Positions 35,688 through 44,566 of a stretch of DNA of 64,000 bases are shown in pieces. The stretch lies in contig CAVQWT010000005.1 in assembly GCA_963717705.1 (NCBI GenBank), positions 806,001-870,000 on the forward strand, in the 5' to 3' direction. A program made the translations under genes and the position numbers. Source of the DNA: CAVQWT01 sp963717705 (GTDB taxonomy: Bacteria > Pseudomonadota > Gammaproteobacteria > Burkholderiales > Casimicrobiaceae). Position 1 is the first letter of the stretch, and each line of letters starts with the position of its first letter. The notes below the pieces were generated by a model. That model saw nothing but the letters and a program-made list of their open reading frames with translations. It had not been told where the DNA came from and made no database searches.

Positions 35688-37388
35688 TCAGAACTCCCGG
35701 GCGCGCTTCTCGACGATCTGGATCGCGACCCAGCTCCAGTCGGCGCGCTGCTCGACCAGGTGGCGCAGCGCCACCGTGTACACCGACCGCCCGGTGGTCA
35801 GGATGACCTGCCGGCCCTCGCTGTACTCGTGCGTCGGCACGATCAGCGTCTTCACCGCGAGCGGCTTGTCGGGCCGCGACGGCGGCGGCAGGTAGAGCCC
35901 GTCGAAGCGCGCGCCCATCGTCGACAGGTCGACGCCGTTGACCACGATGCCGAGGTCGCTCTTCGCCTCGCGCCGCGCATGCAGCGTGACGGCGACCAGG
36001 CGCTCGGCGATGATCGAGACGCCGGCCTCGACGTCCTCGGTGCTCACCTTGTTCAGCCGGCGCACGACGCCCAGCACCCAGTCCGAGACGTCGGACTGGC
36101 GGACGGCGACCAGCGCGCCCAGCGTCAGCGCCTGCCCGATGCCGCCGGACGCGGCGATGCGCAGGCCCGCCACGCTCCGGTCCTTCACCCGCCACATCGG
36201 GTCGGAGAACGACGAAATCGACGCGGCGAGCGAGTCGTGCTCGTCGGGTTCGCGGCGGCGCACCCGCGGCGCGTCGGCGACCGCGTACACCTCGATCTGC
36301 TCGGTGCCCGACGGGGCTTCGGGCGACGTCTCGTTCATGTCCTTGGCGGCAAGGTCGCGGCAGATCCGCGACAGGCCGATGCGCACCTTGGCGGCCACGG
36401 TGACCGCCACCCGCGGGTCGCGCCGCAGGTCGGCGTTGAGGTTCGGCGAAATGGCCGGGCGCATCTTTTCCAGGATCGCGATGCGCTGCTGGTTGATCGG
36501 CGCCGCCGGTCCCTGGTCCGTTGCCTCGGACTGGCGCAGCGCGTACACCGCGCGCTCGAGCTGCTCGGCGATAGGTGTCGTGTCGAGGTAGCGCAGCATC
36601 GAGCCGGAATCGCTGCCGGTGCGGCGCACCAGCCCCTGCTTGCCGGCCACGTCGACGAAAAAGCCCTCGGGCGACCGCGGCACCGCGTCGAGCGAGAGCT
36701 TGCGGCTCCAAGCCCGGAGCTGCGAGCTCGCCCAGTCGAGCTCGAGCGGCGACAGGTTGCCGGTGTTGAGCTGGTGGACGAGCAGCACGAACAGGTACTC
36801 CTGCTCGAGCGTCCACTGCGTGCCTCCCGACCCGGCGCTCGCGAGCGTCGTCGGGACGCGATCGACGCCGATCTCGGTGCCGCGCATGTACAGCCGGTGC
36901 ATGTCGATCCACTTCGCGGGGATCCAGCGCTCGTAGCGGAAGACGCGCAGCTTGGCGTCGGTGCCGTAGAAGTGCACCAGGCGCGTGAACAGGCCCGGCA
37001 CCAGCGGCTTCCACCGCGGATTGGTGCCCTGCTCCAGCGCCGCCTCGAGCGCCGCCTGGTAGGCGAAGATGAAGCCCTGCGTCATCTCGTGCACCGCCTG
37101 CCAGATCCGCTCGGCGAGCTTGGCCGAGCCGTCGATGTTCTCGACGTACTGCTTCATCAGCTGGCGGCGGTCGGCGCCGAGCGCGGCGTCGAGGAACTCG
37201 ATCGCCGCGACGCGGTTGGCGTCGACGGGCTTGCGCGACTGCCGCATGCCATCGAACGCGCGCATCACGTGCTGCTGGCGGCCGATGACGTCGAGCGCGG
37301 GCAACTGGCGCAGCCACGCCGACGCCAGCTTGGGCGACTGCAGCGGATCGGCGAGATCCTTGGCCGGTTGCGTCAGGAATCCGAACAT
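35688..37388 (-). CDS. PilZ-domain protein, probable cyclic-di-GMP receptor
   Basis: This 566-residue cytoplasmic protein has a long alpha-helical N-terminal region (about 1-310) with no family I can name. A PilZ-like domain follows. Both c-di-GMP motifs are present: RxxxR at 322-326 (RRDPR) and DxSxxG at 403-408 (DRSVAG). They are about 77 residues apart because of an acidic insertion (345-395), then LGALVAVRQSDVSDWVLGVV. A last domain (about 450-566) is unassigned. It is convergent with tolA. Similar large PilZ proteins are typical of Betaproteobacteria. Confidence 0.75.
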   Translation of the reverse strand: MFGFLTQPAKDLADPLQSPKLASAWLRQLPALDVIGRQQHVMRAFDGMRQSRKPVDANRVAAIEFLDAALGADRRQLMKQYVENIDGSAKLAERIWQAVHEMTQGFIFAYQAALEAALEQGTNPRWKPLVPGLFTRLVHFYGTDAKLRVFRYERWIPAKWIDMHRLYMRGTEIGVDRVPTTLASAGSGGTQWTLEQEYLFVLLVHQLNTGNLSPLELDWASSQLRAWSRKLSLDAVPRSPEGFFVDVAGKQGLVRRTGSDSGSMLRYLDTTPIAEQLERAVYALRQSEATDQGPAAPINQQRIAILEKMRPAISPNLNADLRRDPRVAVTVAAKVRIGLSRICRDLAAKDMNETSPEAPSGTEQIEVYAVADAPRVRRREPDEHDSLAASISSFSDPMWRVKDRSVAGLRIAASGGIGQALTLGALVAVRQSDVSDWVLGVVRRLNKVSTEDVEAGVSIIAERLVAVTLHARREAKSDLGIVVNGVDLSTMGARFDGLYLPPPSRPDKPLAVKTLIVPTHEYSEGRQVILTTGRSVYTVALRHLVEQRADWSWVAIQIVEKRAREF

Positions 37389-37529
37389 GCGGTGGCGGCT
37401 CGACGGAATGCGTTGGGTGCGGGATTCCGGCAGCGAAACGGCGCGGAAGTTCGCACCCGCATTCCGGAGTTGGGGGCGTTATTTATAGACCAAATCCGGA
37501 GCCCGCGCAAAACACACCAGCGTGTCGGC

Positions 37530-37535
37530 TACAAT
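37530..37535 (+). promoter_or_regulatory. Possible -10 box for the FKBP gene
   Basis: TACAAT lies 88 nt before the FKBP ATG in the divergent region 37389-37623, which has no other gene. No convincing -35 accompanies it. Confidence 0.3.
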
Positions 37536-37623
37536 TCGCCGCTCGACGGTCACGGCCATCGCGAAACCGTCGGCCCGATGACGTCGTTTGTGCTGCGCCC
37601 CGTTCATTTTTCGTGAGTATTCC

Positions 37624-38160
37624 ATGCCCGAACATCCGCCTTTCGACCGACGCCGTCCGACCGGAATCGCCCGGGCTGCGTTCCTCGCCACCCCCGTCGC
37701 CGTCGCCTTGGCCGCCTTGTTCGCGCTCGGCGCCAACGCGCAGGGAACCCCGCCGGCAAGCCCGGCGGCAGGGGGCGATCAATCCATGTCAAGCAAAATA
37801 GGTGCCAAAGTGACCGAACTTAAGAAAATCGATACGAAACAAGGTGATGGTGTCGAATCGGTCACCGGAAAAGCCGTGCTCGTCCACTACACCGGGTGGC
37901 TCTATGACCCGACCAAGCCCGACGGGCGCGGCGCCAAGTTCGACAGCTCGCTGGACCGGGGCGTGCCGTTCGGCTTCATTCTCGGCGCCGGCCGCGTCAT
38001 CAAGGGCTGGGACGAGGGCGTCGTCGGCATGAAGACGGGTGGCAAGCGGACGCTGGTGATCCCCCCGCAGTTGGGCTACGGCGAGCGCGGCGCGGGCGGC
38101 GTCATCCCCCCCAACGCGACCCTGATGTTCGACGTCGAGCTGATCGAGGTGAAAGGCTGA
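37624..38160 (+). CDS. Secreted FKBP-type peptidyl-prolyl isomerase
   Basis: This 178-residue precursor has an N-terminal signal region (hydrophobic FLATPVAVALAALFALGANA, about residues 20-40). One FKBP domain follows: VLVHYTGWLYDPTKPDGRGA, FDSSLDRGVPFGFILGAGRV, IKGWDEGVVGMKTGGKRTLV and GAGGVIPPNATLMFDVELIE. All the usual pocket residues (Tyr, Phe, Trp) are kept. ATG at 37624 is preferred over an upstream GTG at 37588. It likely folds proteins in the periplasm. Its stop shares a base with the pepN ATG. Confidence 0.92.
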   Translation: MPEHPPFDRRRPTGIARAAFLATPVAVALAALFALGANAQGTPPASPAAGGDQSMSSKIGAKVTELKKIDTKQGDGVESVTGKAVLVHYTGWLYDPTKPDGRGAKFDSSLDRGVPFGFILGAGRVIKGWDEGVVGMKTGGKRTLVIPPQLGYGERGAGGVIPPNATLMFDVELIEVKG

Positions 38161-40841
38161 TGCTCCCGCGCGACGCGGCGCCGGCGGCCATCCGGCGGCT
38201 CGACTACCGGCCGCCCGCGTTCCTCGTCGACGCCGTCGACCTCTCGCTCGACCTGCAGCCCGAAGCGACGCGGGTCACGGCCACGCTCGCCTTCCGCCGC
38301 AATCCGTCCGCCCATGCCGGCGACCGCACCGCGGCGCTGGTCCTCGACGGCGAGCAGCAGCACGACGTGACGGTGGCGCTGGACGGGGTGCCGCTGGACC
38401 CGTCGCGCTACCGGCTGGGTGAGCGGTCGCTCACCATCGACGACCCGCCGGGCAGCGGGACGCTGACCGTCGCGGCGACGATCAACCCCGCCGCCAACGT
38501 CGCGCTCGAGGGGCTGTACCTGTCGTCGGGCACCTTCTGCACCCAGTGCGAGGCCGAGGGATTCCGGCGGATCGCGTACTTCCCCGACCGCCCCGACGTG
38601 CTGGCGACGTACACGGTGACGCTGATCGCCGACCGCGACCGCTTCCCCGTGCTGCTGGCCAACGGCAACCGGGTCGACGCCGGTCCGGTCCCGGGCGCGG
38701 GCGGCGCCGCGCGCCATTTCGCGAAATGGCACGACCCGTTTCCCAAGCCCTCGTACCTGTTCGCGCTGGTCGCCGGCGACCTCTCGGCGCTGACCGACAC
38801 CTTCACCACGCGCTCGGGGCGCCAGGTCGAGCTGGAGATCTGGTCGACGCCGGCGAACCTCCCGCGTTGCCACCACGCGATGGCGTCGCTGCAGCGCGCG
38901 ATGCGCTGGGACGAGGAGCGCTTCGGCCGCGAGTACGACCTCGACCTGTTCATGATCTATTGCGCCGACGACTTCAACATGGGCGCGATGGAGAACAAGG
39001 GCCTCAACATCTTCAACAGTAAGCTGGTGCTGGCGCAGCCGCAGACGGCGACCGACGACGACTACCTGGCGATCGAGAGCGTCGTCGGCCACGAGTATTT
39101 CCACAACTGGACCGGCAACCGCGTGACCTGCCGCGACTGGTTCCAGCTGTCACTGAAGGAGGGCCTGACCGTCTTCCGCGACCAGGAGTTCTCGTCCGAC
39201 CTGCAGTCGCGCGCCGTCGAGCGCATCGCCGCGGTCGCGTTCCTGCGCAACCACCAGTTTCCCGAGGACGCGGGCCCGATGGCGCACCCGGTGCGCCCCG
39301 ACGAGTACGTCGAGATCAACAACTTCTACACGACGACCGTCTACGAAAAGGGCGCCGAGGTCATCCGCATGCTGCACACGCTGCTCGGCGCCGAGCGCTT
39401 CCGTCGCGGCATGGACCTCTACTTCGAGCGGCACGACGGCCAGGCGGTGACCTGCGACGATTTCGTCCAGGCGATGGCCGACGCCAGCGCGGAGACCGGC
39501 GGCCCCGACCTCGCGCAGTTTCGCCGCTGGTACGCGCAGGCCGGCACGCCGGTGGTCACCGCGCGCGGACGCCACGATCCGGCGCTGCGCACGTACACGC
39601 TCGAGGTCGAGCAGCACACGGCGCCGACGCCCGGGCAGCCGGAGAAGGCGCCGTTCCACATCCCGCTGGCCGTGGGTCTCGTCGGCCCCGACGGCCGCGA
39701 CCTGCCGCTGACGCAGGACGGCGAGCGCACCCCGGGCGCGACGACCCGCGTGCTGGACCTCACCCGCGACGTCCAGACCTTCCGCTTCGTCGACGTTCCG
39801 GCGCGGCCCGTGCCTTCGCTGCTGCGCGGGTTCTCGGCGCCGGTGCGGCTGGTCTCCGACCACACGCCGGACGACCTCGCGTTCCTCGCCACGCACGACA
39901 GCGATCCGGTCAACCGCTGGGACGCCGCGCAGCGCAGCTTCGCCGACGCGATCCTGCTGCTCGCGGAGCGGATCGCCGCCGGCGACGCGCCGCAGCTGCC
40001 CCCGGCGCTGGCGGCGCTGGTGCAGGCGCTGCTCGCCGACGAAGCGAGCGATCCTGCGCTGATCGCGCTGGCGCTGACCCCGCCGGACCTCGCCTACCTC
40101 GCAGGCCTCGTCGCGACCATCGACGCCGACGCGCTGTTCGCGGCGCGCGAATTCGTGACCCGCGAAACAGCGCGGCTCGCGCGCGACGCATTCGAGCGTG
40201 TCTACGCCAGGCGCCGCGTCCGCGCAGCCTACGCGCCGACGCCGGCGCAGACCGGTGCGCGCCGGCTCGCCAACCTCTGCCTCGGCTACCTCGGCGCGCT
40301 CGACGACGAGCCGGCCCGCGCGCTCGCCGTCGCGCACTACGACGGCGCCGACAACATGACCGACGCCATCGCCGCGCTCGCGGCGGTGAACCACAGCGCG
40401 GCTGCGGAGCGCGCGCAGCTGTTCGCGCGATTCGAGGCCGCCTGGCGCGACGAGCCGCTGGTGCTGGACAAGTGGTTCATGCTGCAGGCGACGTCGCTGC
40501 GCGCCGACACGCTGGCCCGCGTGCAGGGCCTGCTCGGACATCCGAAGTTCAACGCCCGCAACCCGAACCGGCTGCGCTCGCTGGTCGGCGCCTACGCGCG
40601 CCGGAACTGGCCCGGGTTCCACGTGCGCGACGGCAGCGGCTACCGCTTCGTCGCCGCGCAGACGATCGCGGTTGACCGCATCAATCCGCAGATGGCGGCG
40701 ACGCTCGCCGAGGCGTTCAATCTCTGGCGCCGCTTCGACGAGCCGCGCCGCTCGCTGCAGCAGGCGGCGCTACGGGAAATTGCCGCCGCCCCGCTGTCGC
40801 CCGACGTGAGCGAGATCGTGACCCGCGCGCTGGCGGAATAG
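38160..40841 (+). CDS. pepN: Aminopeptidase N (M1 family)
   Basis: PepN is a zinc metallopeptidase that removes N-terminal residues from peptides. The 893-residue protein has the substrate-recognition GAMEN motif (MGAMENKGLNIFNSKLVLAQ), the zinc site HEYFHNWTGNRVTCRDWFQL, a catalytic Tyr region around NFYTTTVYEKGAEVIRML, and the long C-terminal helical domain. The length is normal (870-900). Its TAG lies inside the first unit of the repeat cluster that follows, so the last codons GCGGAA are shared with the repeat. Confidence 0.97.
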   Translation: MLPRDAAPAAIRRLDYRPPAFLVDAVDLSLDLQPEATRVTATLAFRRNPSAHAGDRTAALVLDGEQQHDVTVALDGVPLDPSRYRLGERSLTIDDPPGSGTLTVAATINPAANVALEGLYLSSGTFCTQCEAEGFRRIAYFPDRPDVLATYTVTLIADRDRFPVLLANGNRVDAGPVPGAGGAARHFAKWHDPFPKPSYLFALVAGDLSALTDTFTTRSGRQVELEIWSTPANLPRCHHAMASLQRAMRWDEERFGREYDLDLFMIYCADDFNMGAMENKGLNIFNSKLVLAQPQTATDDDYLAIESVVGHEYFHNWTGNRVTCRDWFQLSLKEGLTVFRDQEFSSDLQSRAVERIAAVAFLRNHQFPEDAGPMAHPVRPDEYVEINNFYTTTVYEKGAEVIRMLHTLLGAERFRRGMDLYFERHDGQAVTCDDFVQAMADASAETGGPDLAQFRRWYAQAGTPVVTARGRHDPALRTYTLEVEQHTAPTPGQPEKAPFHIPLAVGLVGPDGRDLPLTQDGERTPGATTRVLDLTRDVQTFRFVDVPARPVPSLLRGFSAPVRLVSDHTPDDLAFLATHDSDPVNRWDAAQRSFADAILLLAERIAAGDAPQLPPALAALVQALLADEASDPALIALALTPPDLAYLAGLVATIDADALFAAREFVTRETARLARDAFERVYARRRVRAAYAPTPAQTGARRLANLCLGYLGALDDEPARALAVAHYDGADNMTDAIAALAAVNHSAAAERAQLFARFEAAWRDEPLVLDKWFMLQATSLRADTLARVQGLLGHPKFNARNPNRLRSLVGAYARRNWPGFHVRDGSGYRFVAAQTIAVDRINPQMAATLAEAFNLWRRFDEPRRSLQQAALREIAAAPLSPDVSEIVTRALAE

Positions 40842-41001
40842 TAGGGTCAGACTCGACTTCCCGCGGAATAGTAGGGTCAGACTCGACTTTCCGACTTGAG
40901 ATCGCATGGCGAGTGAAAGTCGAGTCTGACCCTACTTCACTACTTCCTACTTCGGGAAAGTCGAGTCTGACCCTACTTCATGCGTGACCCTACTTCATGC
41001 G
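40833..41001. repeat. Cluster of palindromic GGGTCAGACTCGACTT repeats
   Basis: Between the convergent pepN and glycosyltransferase genes are two direct 27-nt copies (40833-40859, 40863-40889) sharing GTAGGGTCAGACTCGACTT. Two inverted copies follow (40916-40939, 40957-40980) and a 17-nt tandem duplication of the last end (40968-40984, 40985-41001). AGTAGGGTCAGACTCGACTT plus TC (40870-40891) forms a perfect 22-bp stem with 40915-40936. The family resembles REP-type or transposon-end repeats. It may also act as a two-way terminator. 41002-41077 shows nothing further. Confidence 0.75.
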
Positions 41002-41077
41002 CTGCGACCCCGAACGTCAGGAGCTGGCCGAACCTGGACACCGCGCGTCGCCCTCCGTTCTCGGCGGCCCCCGCTCC

Positions 41078-42070
41078 CTACAGCTGGAAACGCCGCCGCA
41101 TGAACTGCGGCGCGATCATGGCCCCGGCTTCGCCGACGAGCATCAGCGTGCAATAGCCCCAGCTGACGAGAAGCGCGCCCGGCAACTCCAGGGCGCCCAA
41201 GTCGACGGCCTTGCGACCGCGCCAGATGCGCGACGTCGCCTTGCTCATCGCCGTCGCCCATCGCCGCAATGACGCGAGGGGCGACCGGCTCGCGTGCCAG
41301 CCTCCCAGCAGGTTGTCGCGCCCCTGCGCGACACCGCGCTCGACGTAGTGGCGGAATCCGTTCGGTGGCGGGTGCGACACCCGCGCGGAACCGTCGTACG
41401 CGATCTTGCGACCCTCGGCGCGGATCGATTCGGCGAGCCGTTGGCACGCGCCGCGCGCGAGGCCGCCTTCGTCCGGAAACCTGCGCGCGAGAAAGAAGTC
41501 GCGACGGAAGGCGACATTGTTCGCATAAAACTTCGCCACCAGCCCTCGCCGGCCGTCGTGGTCGCGCAACGGGAAGAACCAGGTCAACGCAAACGCCTTC
41601 TCGTAAACGGACCCGGTCTCGACGTAGCTGTTGCCGGCGGCGCACTGGACCCAGGGCAGCGCGAAGGGGCGCAGGATCGACTCGAGCCAACCGTCCTCGG
41701 GCACGACGTCGCTGTCGAGGAACACCACGACGTCGCCGGTTGCGGCCGCGGCGCCGGCGTTCTTCTGCTCGTAGTAGGAAGCGCCGGGCGAGGGCAGCAG
41801 CCGCATCGGAAGGGACGTGCCCGGCGCGCTCGAATCGGCGACCGCCTGCCGCACCGTCGCCTCGTCGAAGCGCTGCGAATCGAACACCAGGACGATGTCG
41901 ACGCGCACCGGCCGGCCCTGCCACTCGCGATGACCGGCGCGGGCCAGCGCTTCGGCCTGGCGGTCGAGCTCTGCAAGCATGCGGCGCGCGCGGCCGAGCT
42001 CCGACAGGCGGACGTTGTCCCACTCGACCACTACGGTGACCGACCTCGGCCTGGGATCGCTCTCGGTCAT
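41078..42070 (-). CDS. Family 2 glycosyltransferase
   Basis: This 330-residue GT-A glycosyltransferase has SVTVVVEWDNVRLSELGRAR at the start. The nucleotide-sugar region GDVVVFLDSDVVPEDGWLES carries a DxD motif, then NNVAFRRDFFLARRFPDEGG. Two hydrophobic segments near the C-terminus (GALLVSWGYCTLMLVGEAGA) suggest membrane association. ATG at 42070 is preferred, and an in-frame ATG at 42112 would overlap the upstream gene. With its neighbour it forms a small sugar-transfer module of unknown product. Confidence 0.82.
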   Translation of the reverse strand: MTESDPRPRSVTVVVEWDNVRLSELGRARRMLAELDRQAEALARAGHREWQGRPVRVDIVLVFDSQRFDEATVRQAVADSSAPGTSLPMRLLPSPGASYYEQKNAGAAAATGDVVVFLDSDVVPEDGWLESILRPFALPWVQCAAGNSYVETGSVYEKAFALTWFFPLRDHDGRRGLVAKFYANNVAFRRDFFLARRFPDEGGLARGACQRLAESIRAEGRKIAYDGSARVSHPPPNGFRHYVERGVAQGRDNLLGGWHASRSPLASLRRWATAMSKATSRIWRGRKAVDLGALELPGALLVSWGYCTLMLVGEAGAMIAPQFMRRRFQL

Positions 42071-42098
42071 CGCCGGTTCGATTGTTCGCGCGCGTGGA

Positions 42099-43082
42099 TC
42101 ACGTCGACGCATCCGCCGCCGGCTCGGCCGCGTGCCCCCTGAGACGGCTCAGTTCGCCTGCCATTTCCTCCGCCGCGGCGAGCACGTGCAGCAGCGGGTC
42201 GGCGACCGACGCCGGCGTATGCCGAAGAGCGAACTCCGCCAGAAAAGGGTCGTGCACCAGCTTTACCTGATCGGCTGGCAGCCAGCGGTGATTGGCGACC
42301 GTCCAGTTCACCGCCTGCTCGAGCATGAAGTCGTCGGTCAGCGCTTTCCCGCTCCGGATCGCCTCGTACGCTGCCACGGTCTGCAGGTCGGCCTTGTACG
42401 GGAGTCCGGCCGCCACGCGGCCGAGCCACTTGACCGCGACCTTGGCGACGAACTGCCCACGACTGCGCAGCGGCAGGTGCGCCAGCGCGGCGACCTCGGC
42501 CGAGATCGCCGCCTGCGGCGTCGTGGTGCCCTGGGGCATGCCCCGACGGGGGAACACCGAGTGGTTGCCGGGAATGATGAACGCCTCCGGTGTGTCGAGG
42601 AAGTGGCGGGCGACGACCAGCTTGAACGCGCCGTGGCGCTCGGTCTCGAGACGCTTGGCAGCTCGCGCCACGTCGACCACGTCGACCGCCGGCGCCGCGA
42701 AATCCGGGATGTAGGTCTGCCACCGCAGCGCAGCGTGGATCCGCGGCGGCAACCCGCCCAGCACGCGTTCCAGCAACGCGCGATCGCGGACGCGCACGAA
42801 CTCGTCGGCGTCCAGCGCGAAGATGAAGTCCGCGCCGGTCGACCCGAACGCGGCGCGCACTGCTTCGGTCATCACTTCGCCCTGGTAGAAACCGACCCGG
42901 GAATCCGACTCGATCGCGAGCGGCAGCGCCTCGGCGCGCAGGGATTCGAGGATGCGCGGGGTCGCGTCGGTCGAGCGATGATCGACGACCGTCAGCCCGT
43001 CGAGCACGGTCAGGTTGTGGCGCACGAAGGCCTCGATCACGTCGGCCTCGTTGCGCACCATTGCGACACCCCAAAGCTTCAT
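42099..43082 (-). CDS. Family 2 glycosyltransferase-like protein
   Basis: This 327-residue protein starts MKLWGVAMVRNEADVIEAFV, with VDHRSTDATPRILESLR and FIFALDADEFVRVRDRALLE. This is the pattern of the Glyco_tranf_2_4 group, which often acts on surface polysaccharide. The acceptor and sugar are unknown. It is upstream of and co-directional with the other glycosyltransferase, separated by a short gap, so the two are probably co-transcribed. Confidence 0.82.
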   Translation of the reverse strand: MKLWGVAMVRNEADVIEAFVRHNLTVLDGLTVVDHRSTDATPRILESLRAEALPLAIESDSRVGFYQGEVMTEAVRAAFGSTGADFIFALDADEFVRVRDRALLERVLGGLPPRIHAALRWQTYIPDFAAPAVDVVDVARAAKRLETERHGAFKLVVARHFLDTPEAFIIPGNHSVFPRRGMPQGTTTPQAAISAEVAALAHLPLRSRGQFVAKVAVKWLGRVAAGLPYKADLQTVAAYEAIRSGKALTDDFMLEQAVNWTVANHRWLPADQVKLVHDPFLAEFALRHTPASVADPLLHVLAAAEEMAGELSRLRGHAAEPAADAST

Positions 43083-43170
43083 TCGCGCCTGTCCCCCTCA
43101 TTGCCGATCGTACCCGCCCGCGCCGCCGCGGTCGACCGCGGGCCGCACATGCCCTCGGGTCGCCACGCCG

Positions 43171-43926
43171 CTACCAGTAGGTCTCCACCGTCACGTGCCC
43201 GGGCTCGCGGCGCCGGTGGCGGCGCATGCCGCGCGCGGCGAGCACCGCCTGCACGTCGTCGACCATCGCCGGATTGCCGCAAAGCATCGCGTGGGCGTTG
43301 TCGGCGGTCAGCGGCACGCCGGCGCGGGCCTCGAGCCGGCCGTCCTCGATCAGCGCGGGGATCCGCCCCGGTAGCGCGCCCGGGTGCGGCTCCCGCGACA
43401 CGACCGGGATGTACGTGAACGCGCCGGGGTGCGCGGCCGCGATCGCGGCGATCACGTCTCCGTAGGTCAGCTCCTCGGCAAAGCGAACCGCGTGCACCAG
43501 CACCACGCGCTGGAACTTCTCCCAGGTCTCGGCGGTGCGCAGCATCGACAGGAACGGCCCGATGCCGGTGCCGGTGGCCAGGCACCACAGCGCGTCGGCC
43601 GCGGGCACCTCCCCGACCGAGAAGAAGCCGTTGGCGTTGCGCAGCAGCCAGACCGGGTCGCCGGGCTCCAGCGCCACCAGCCGCGGCGTCAGCGGGCCGC
43701 CGGGGACGGTGATGAAGTAGAACTCGTGCGGCTGCGTCCCGGGCGCATTGACGAACGAATACGGGCGGCCGAGCATCGGCTCGGTCGAGCCTTCGGGCGC
43801 CGGCAGCGCGACGCGCCCGAACTGCCCGGCGACAAACGTCACTTCCGGGGCATCGATCTGCAGCGAATACAGCCGGTCGGTCCAGCGATGCTTGCCGGCG
43901 ACCCTTGCCGCAACCCATTTCTCCAT
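43171..43926 (-). CDS. fpr: Ferredoxin--NADP reductase
   Basis: Fpr transfers electrons between NADPH and ferredoxin or flavodoxin, supporting Fe-S cluster repair and oxidative-stress defence. The 251-residue protein has the FAD motif GRPYSFVNAPG, LVALEPGDPVWLLRNANGFF, the NADP site LWCLATGTGIGPFLSMLR and the aromatic C-terminus VTVETYW of the bacterial subclass. ATG at 43926 gives MEKWVAARV. It is divergent from the acetyltransferase gene with 34 nt between. Confidence 0.94.
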   Translation of the reverse strand: MEKWVAARVAGKHRWTDRLYSLQIDAPEVTFVAGQFGRVALPAPEGSTEPMLGRPYSFVNAPGTQPHEFYFITVPGGPLTPRLVALEPGDPVWLLRNANGFFSVGEVPAADALWCLATGTGIGPFLSMLRTAETWEKFQRVVLVHAVRFAEELTYGDVIAAIAAAHPGAFTYIPVVSREPHPGALPGRIPALIEDGRLEARAGVPLTADNAHAMLCGNPAMVDDVQAVLAARGMRRHRRREPGHVTVETYW

Positions 43927-43947
43927 CGAGGTCTTCCCCTGGCTTGG

Positions 43948-43953
43948 TAAAAT
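43948..43953 (+). promoter_or_regulatory. -10 box just upstream of the acetyltransferase gene
   Basis: TAAAAT ends 8 nt before the ATG at 43961, nearly the leaderless spacing seen at kdsD and ruvB. No Shine-Dalgarno motif lies between. Confidence 0.4.
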
Positions 43954-43960
43954 CGCGATT

Positions 43961-44566
43961 ATGCCCAGTCCCACGAATCCCGCGCTTCGGCGCGGTGAAC
44001 AGGTTCACGTCCGCGCTCCCCGCGCCGACGATGCGAAGGCCTTCCTCGCGGCCGTCCGCGCGAGCCGCGCGCTGCACGCCGGCTGGGTGAGCCCGCCCGC
44101 GACGCGCACCGCCTTTGCCGCCTACCTCGCGCGCTTCCGCCCGCCCCCTCGCGGGAGCGGCGAGGCACGACATGCCGGCGTCCTGGTCGCCCGCAACCTC
44201 GACGGCGCGCTCGTCGGCGTGCTCAACTTCAGCGAAATCGTCCGCGGCGCGTTCCAGAGCGCATACCTCGGCTACTATGCGTTCGAACCCCACGCCGGCC
44301 GGGGCTACATGCGCGAAGGCCTGGCGCTGGCACTCGAGCACGCGTTCGGCGGGCTGAAATTGCACCGGGTGGAAGTGAACATCCAGCCGGACAACACCCG
44401 CTCGGTCGCGCTGGTCGAACGCATCGGGTTCGTCCGCGAGGGCTATTCGCGCCGGTACGTGAAAATCGGCGGACGCTGGCGCGACCACGTCCGCTGCGCA
44501 CTGCTCGCCGAAGACTGGCGCGCGGCAAAGCGGCGCGCGAGGCGTGCCAGGGAGGATGCCCGATGA
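43961..44566 (+). CDS. GNAT acetyltransferase, RimJ/RimL type
   Basis: This 201-residue GNAT-fold enzyme is of the ribosomal-protein N-acetyltransferase (RimJ) type. It has VHVRAPRADDAKAFLAAVRA, the acetyl-CoA loop GYYAFEPHAGRGYMREGLAL and VEVNIQPDNTRSVALVERIG, then REGYSRRYVKIGGRWRDHVR. The substrate could be a ribosomal protein or a small molecule. It overlaps the lipoprotein gene by ATGA. Confidence 0.88.
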   Translation: MPSPTNPALRRGEQVHVRAPRADDAKAFLAAVRASRALHAGWVSPPATRTAFAAYLARFRPPPRGSGEARHAGVLVARNLDGALVGVLNFSEIVRGAFQSAYLGYYAFEPHAGRGYMREGLALALEHAFGGLKLHRVEVNIQPDNTRSVALVERIGFVREGYSRRYVKIGGRWRDHVRCALLAEDWRAAKRRARRAREDAR

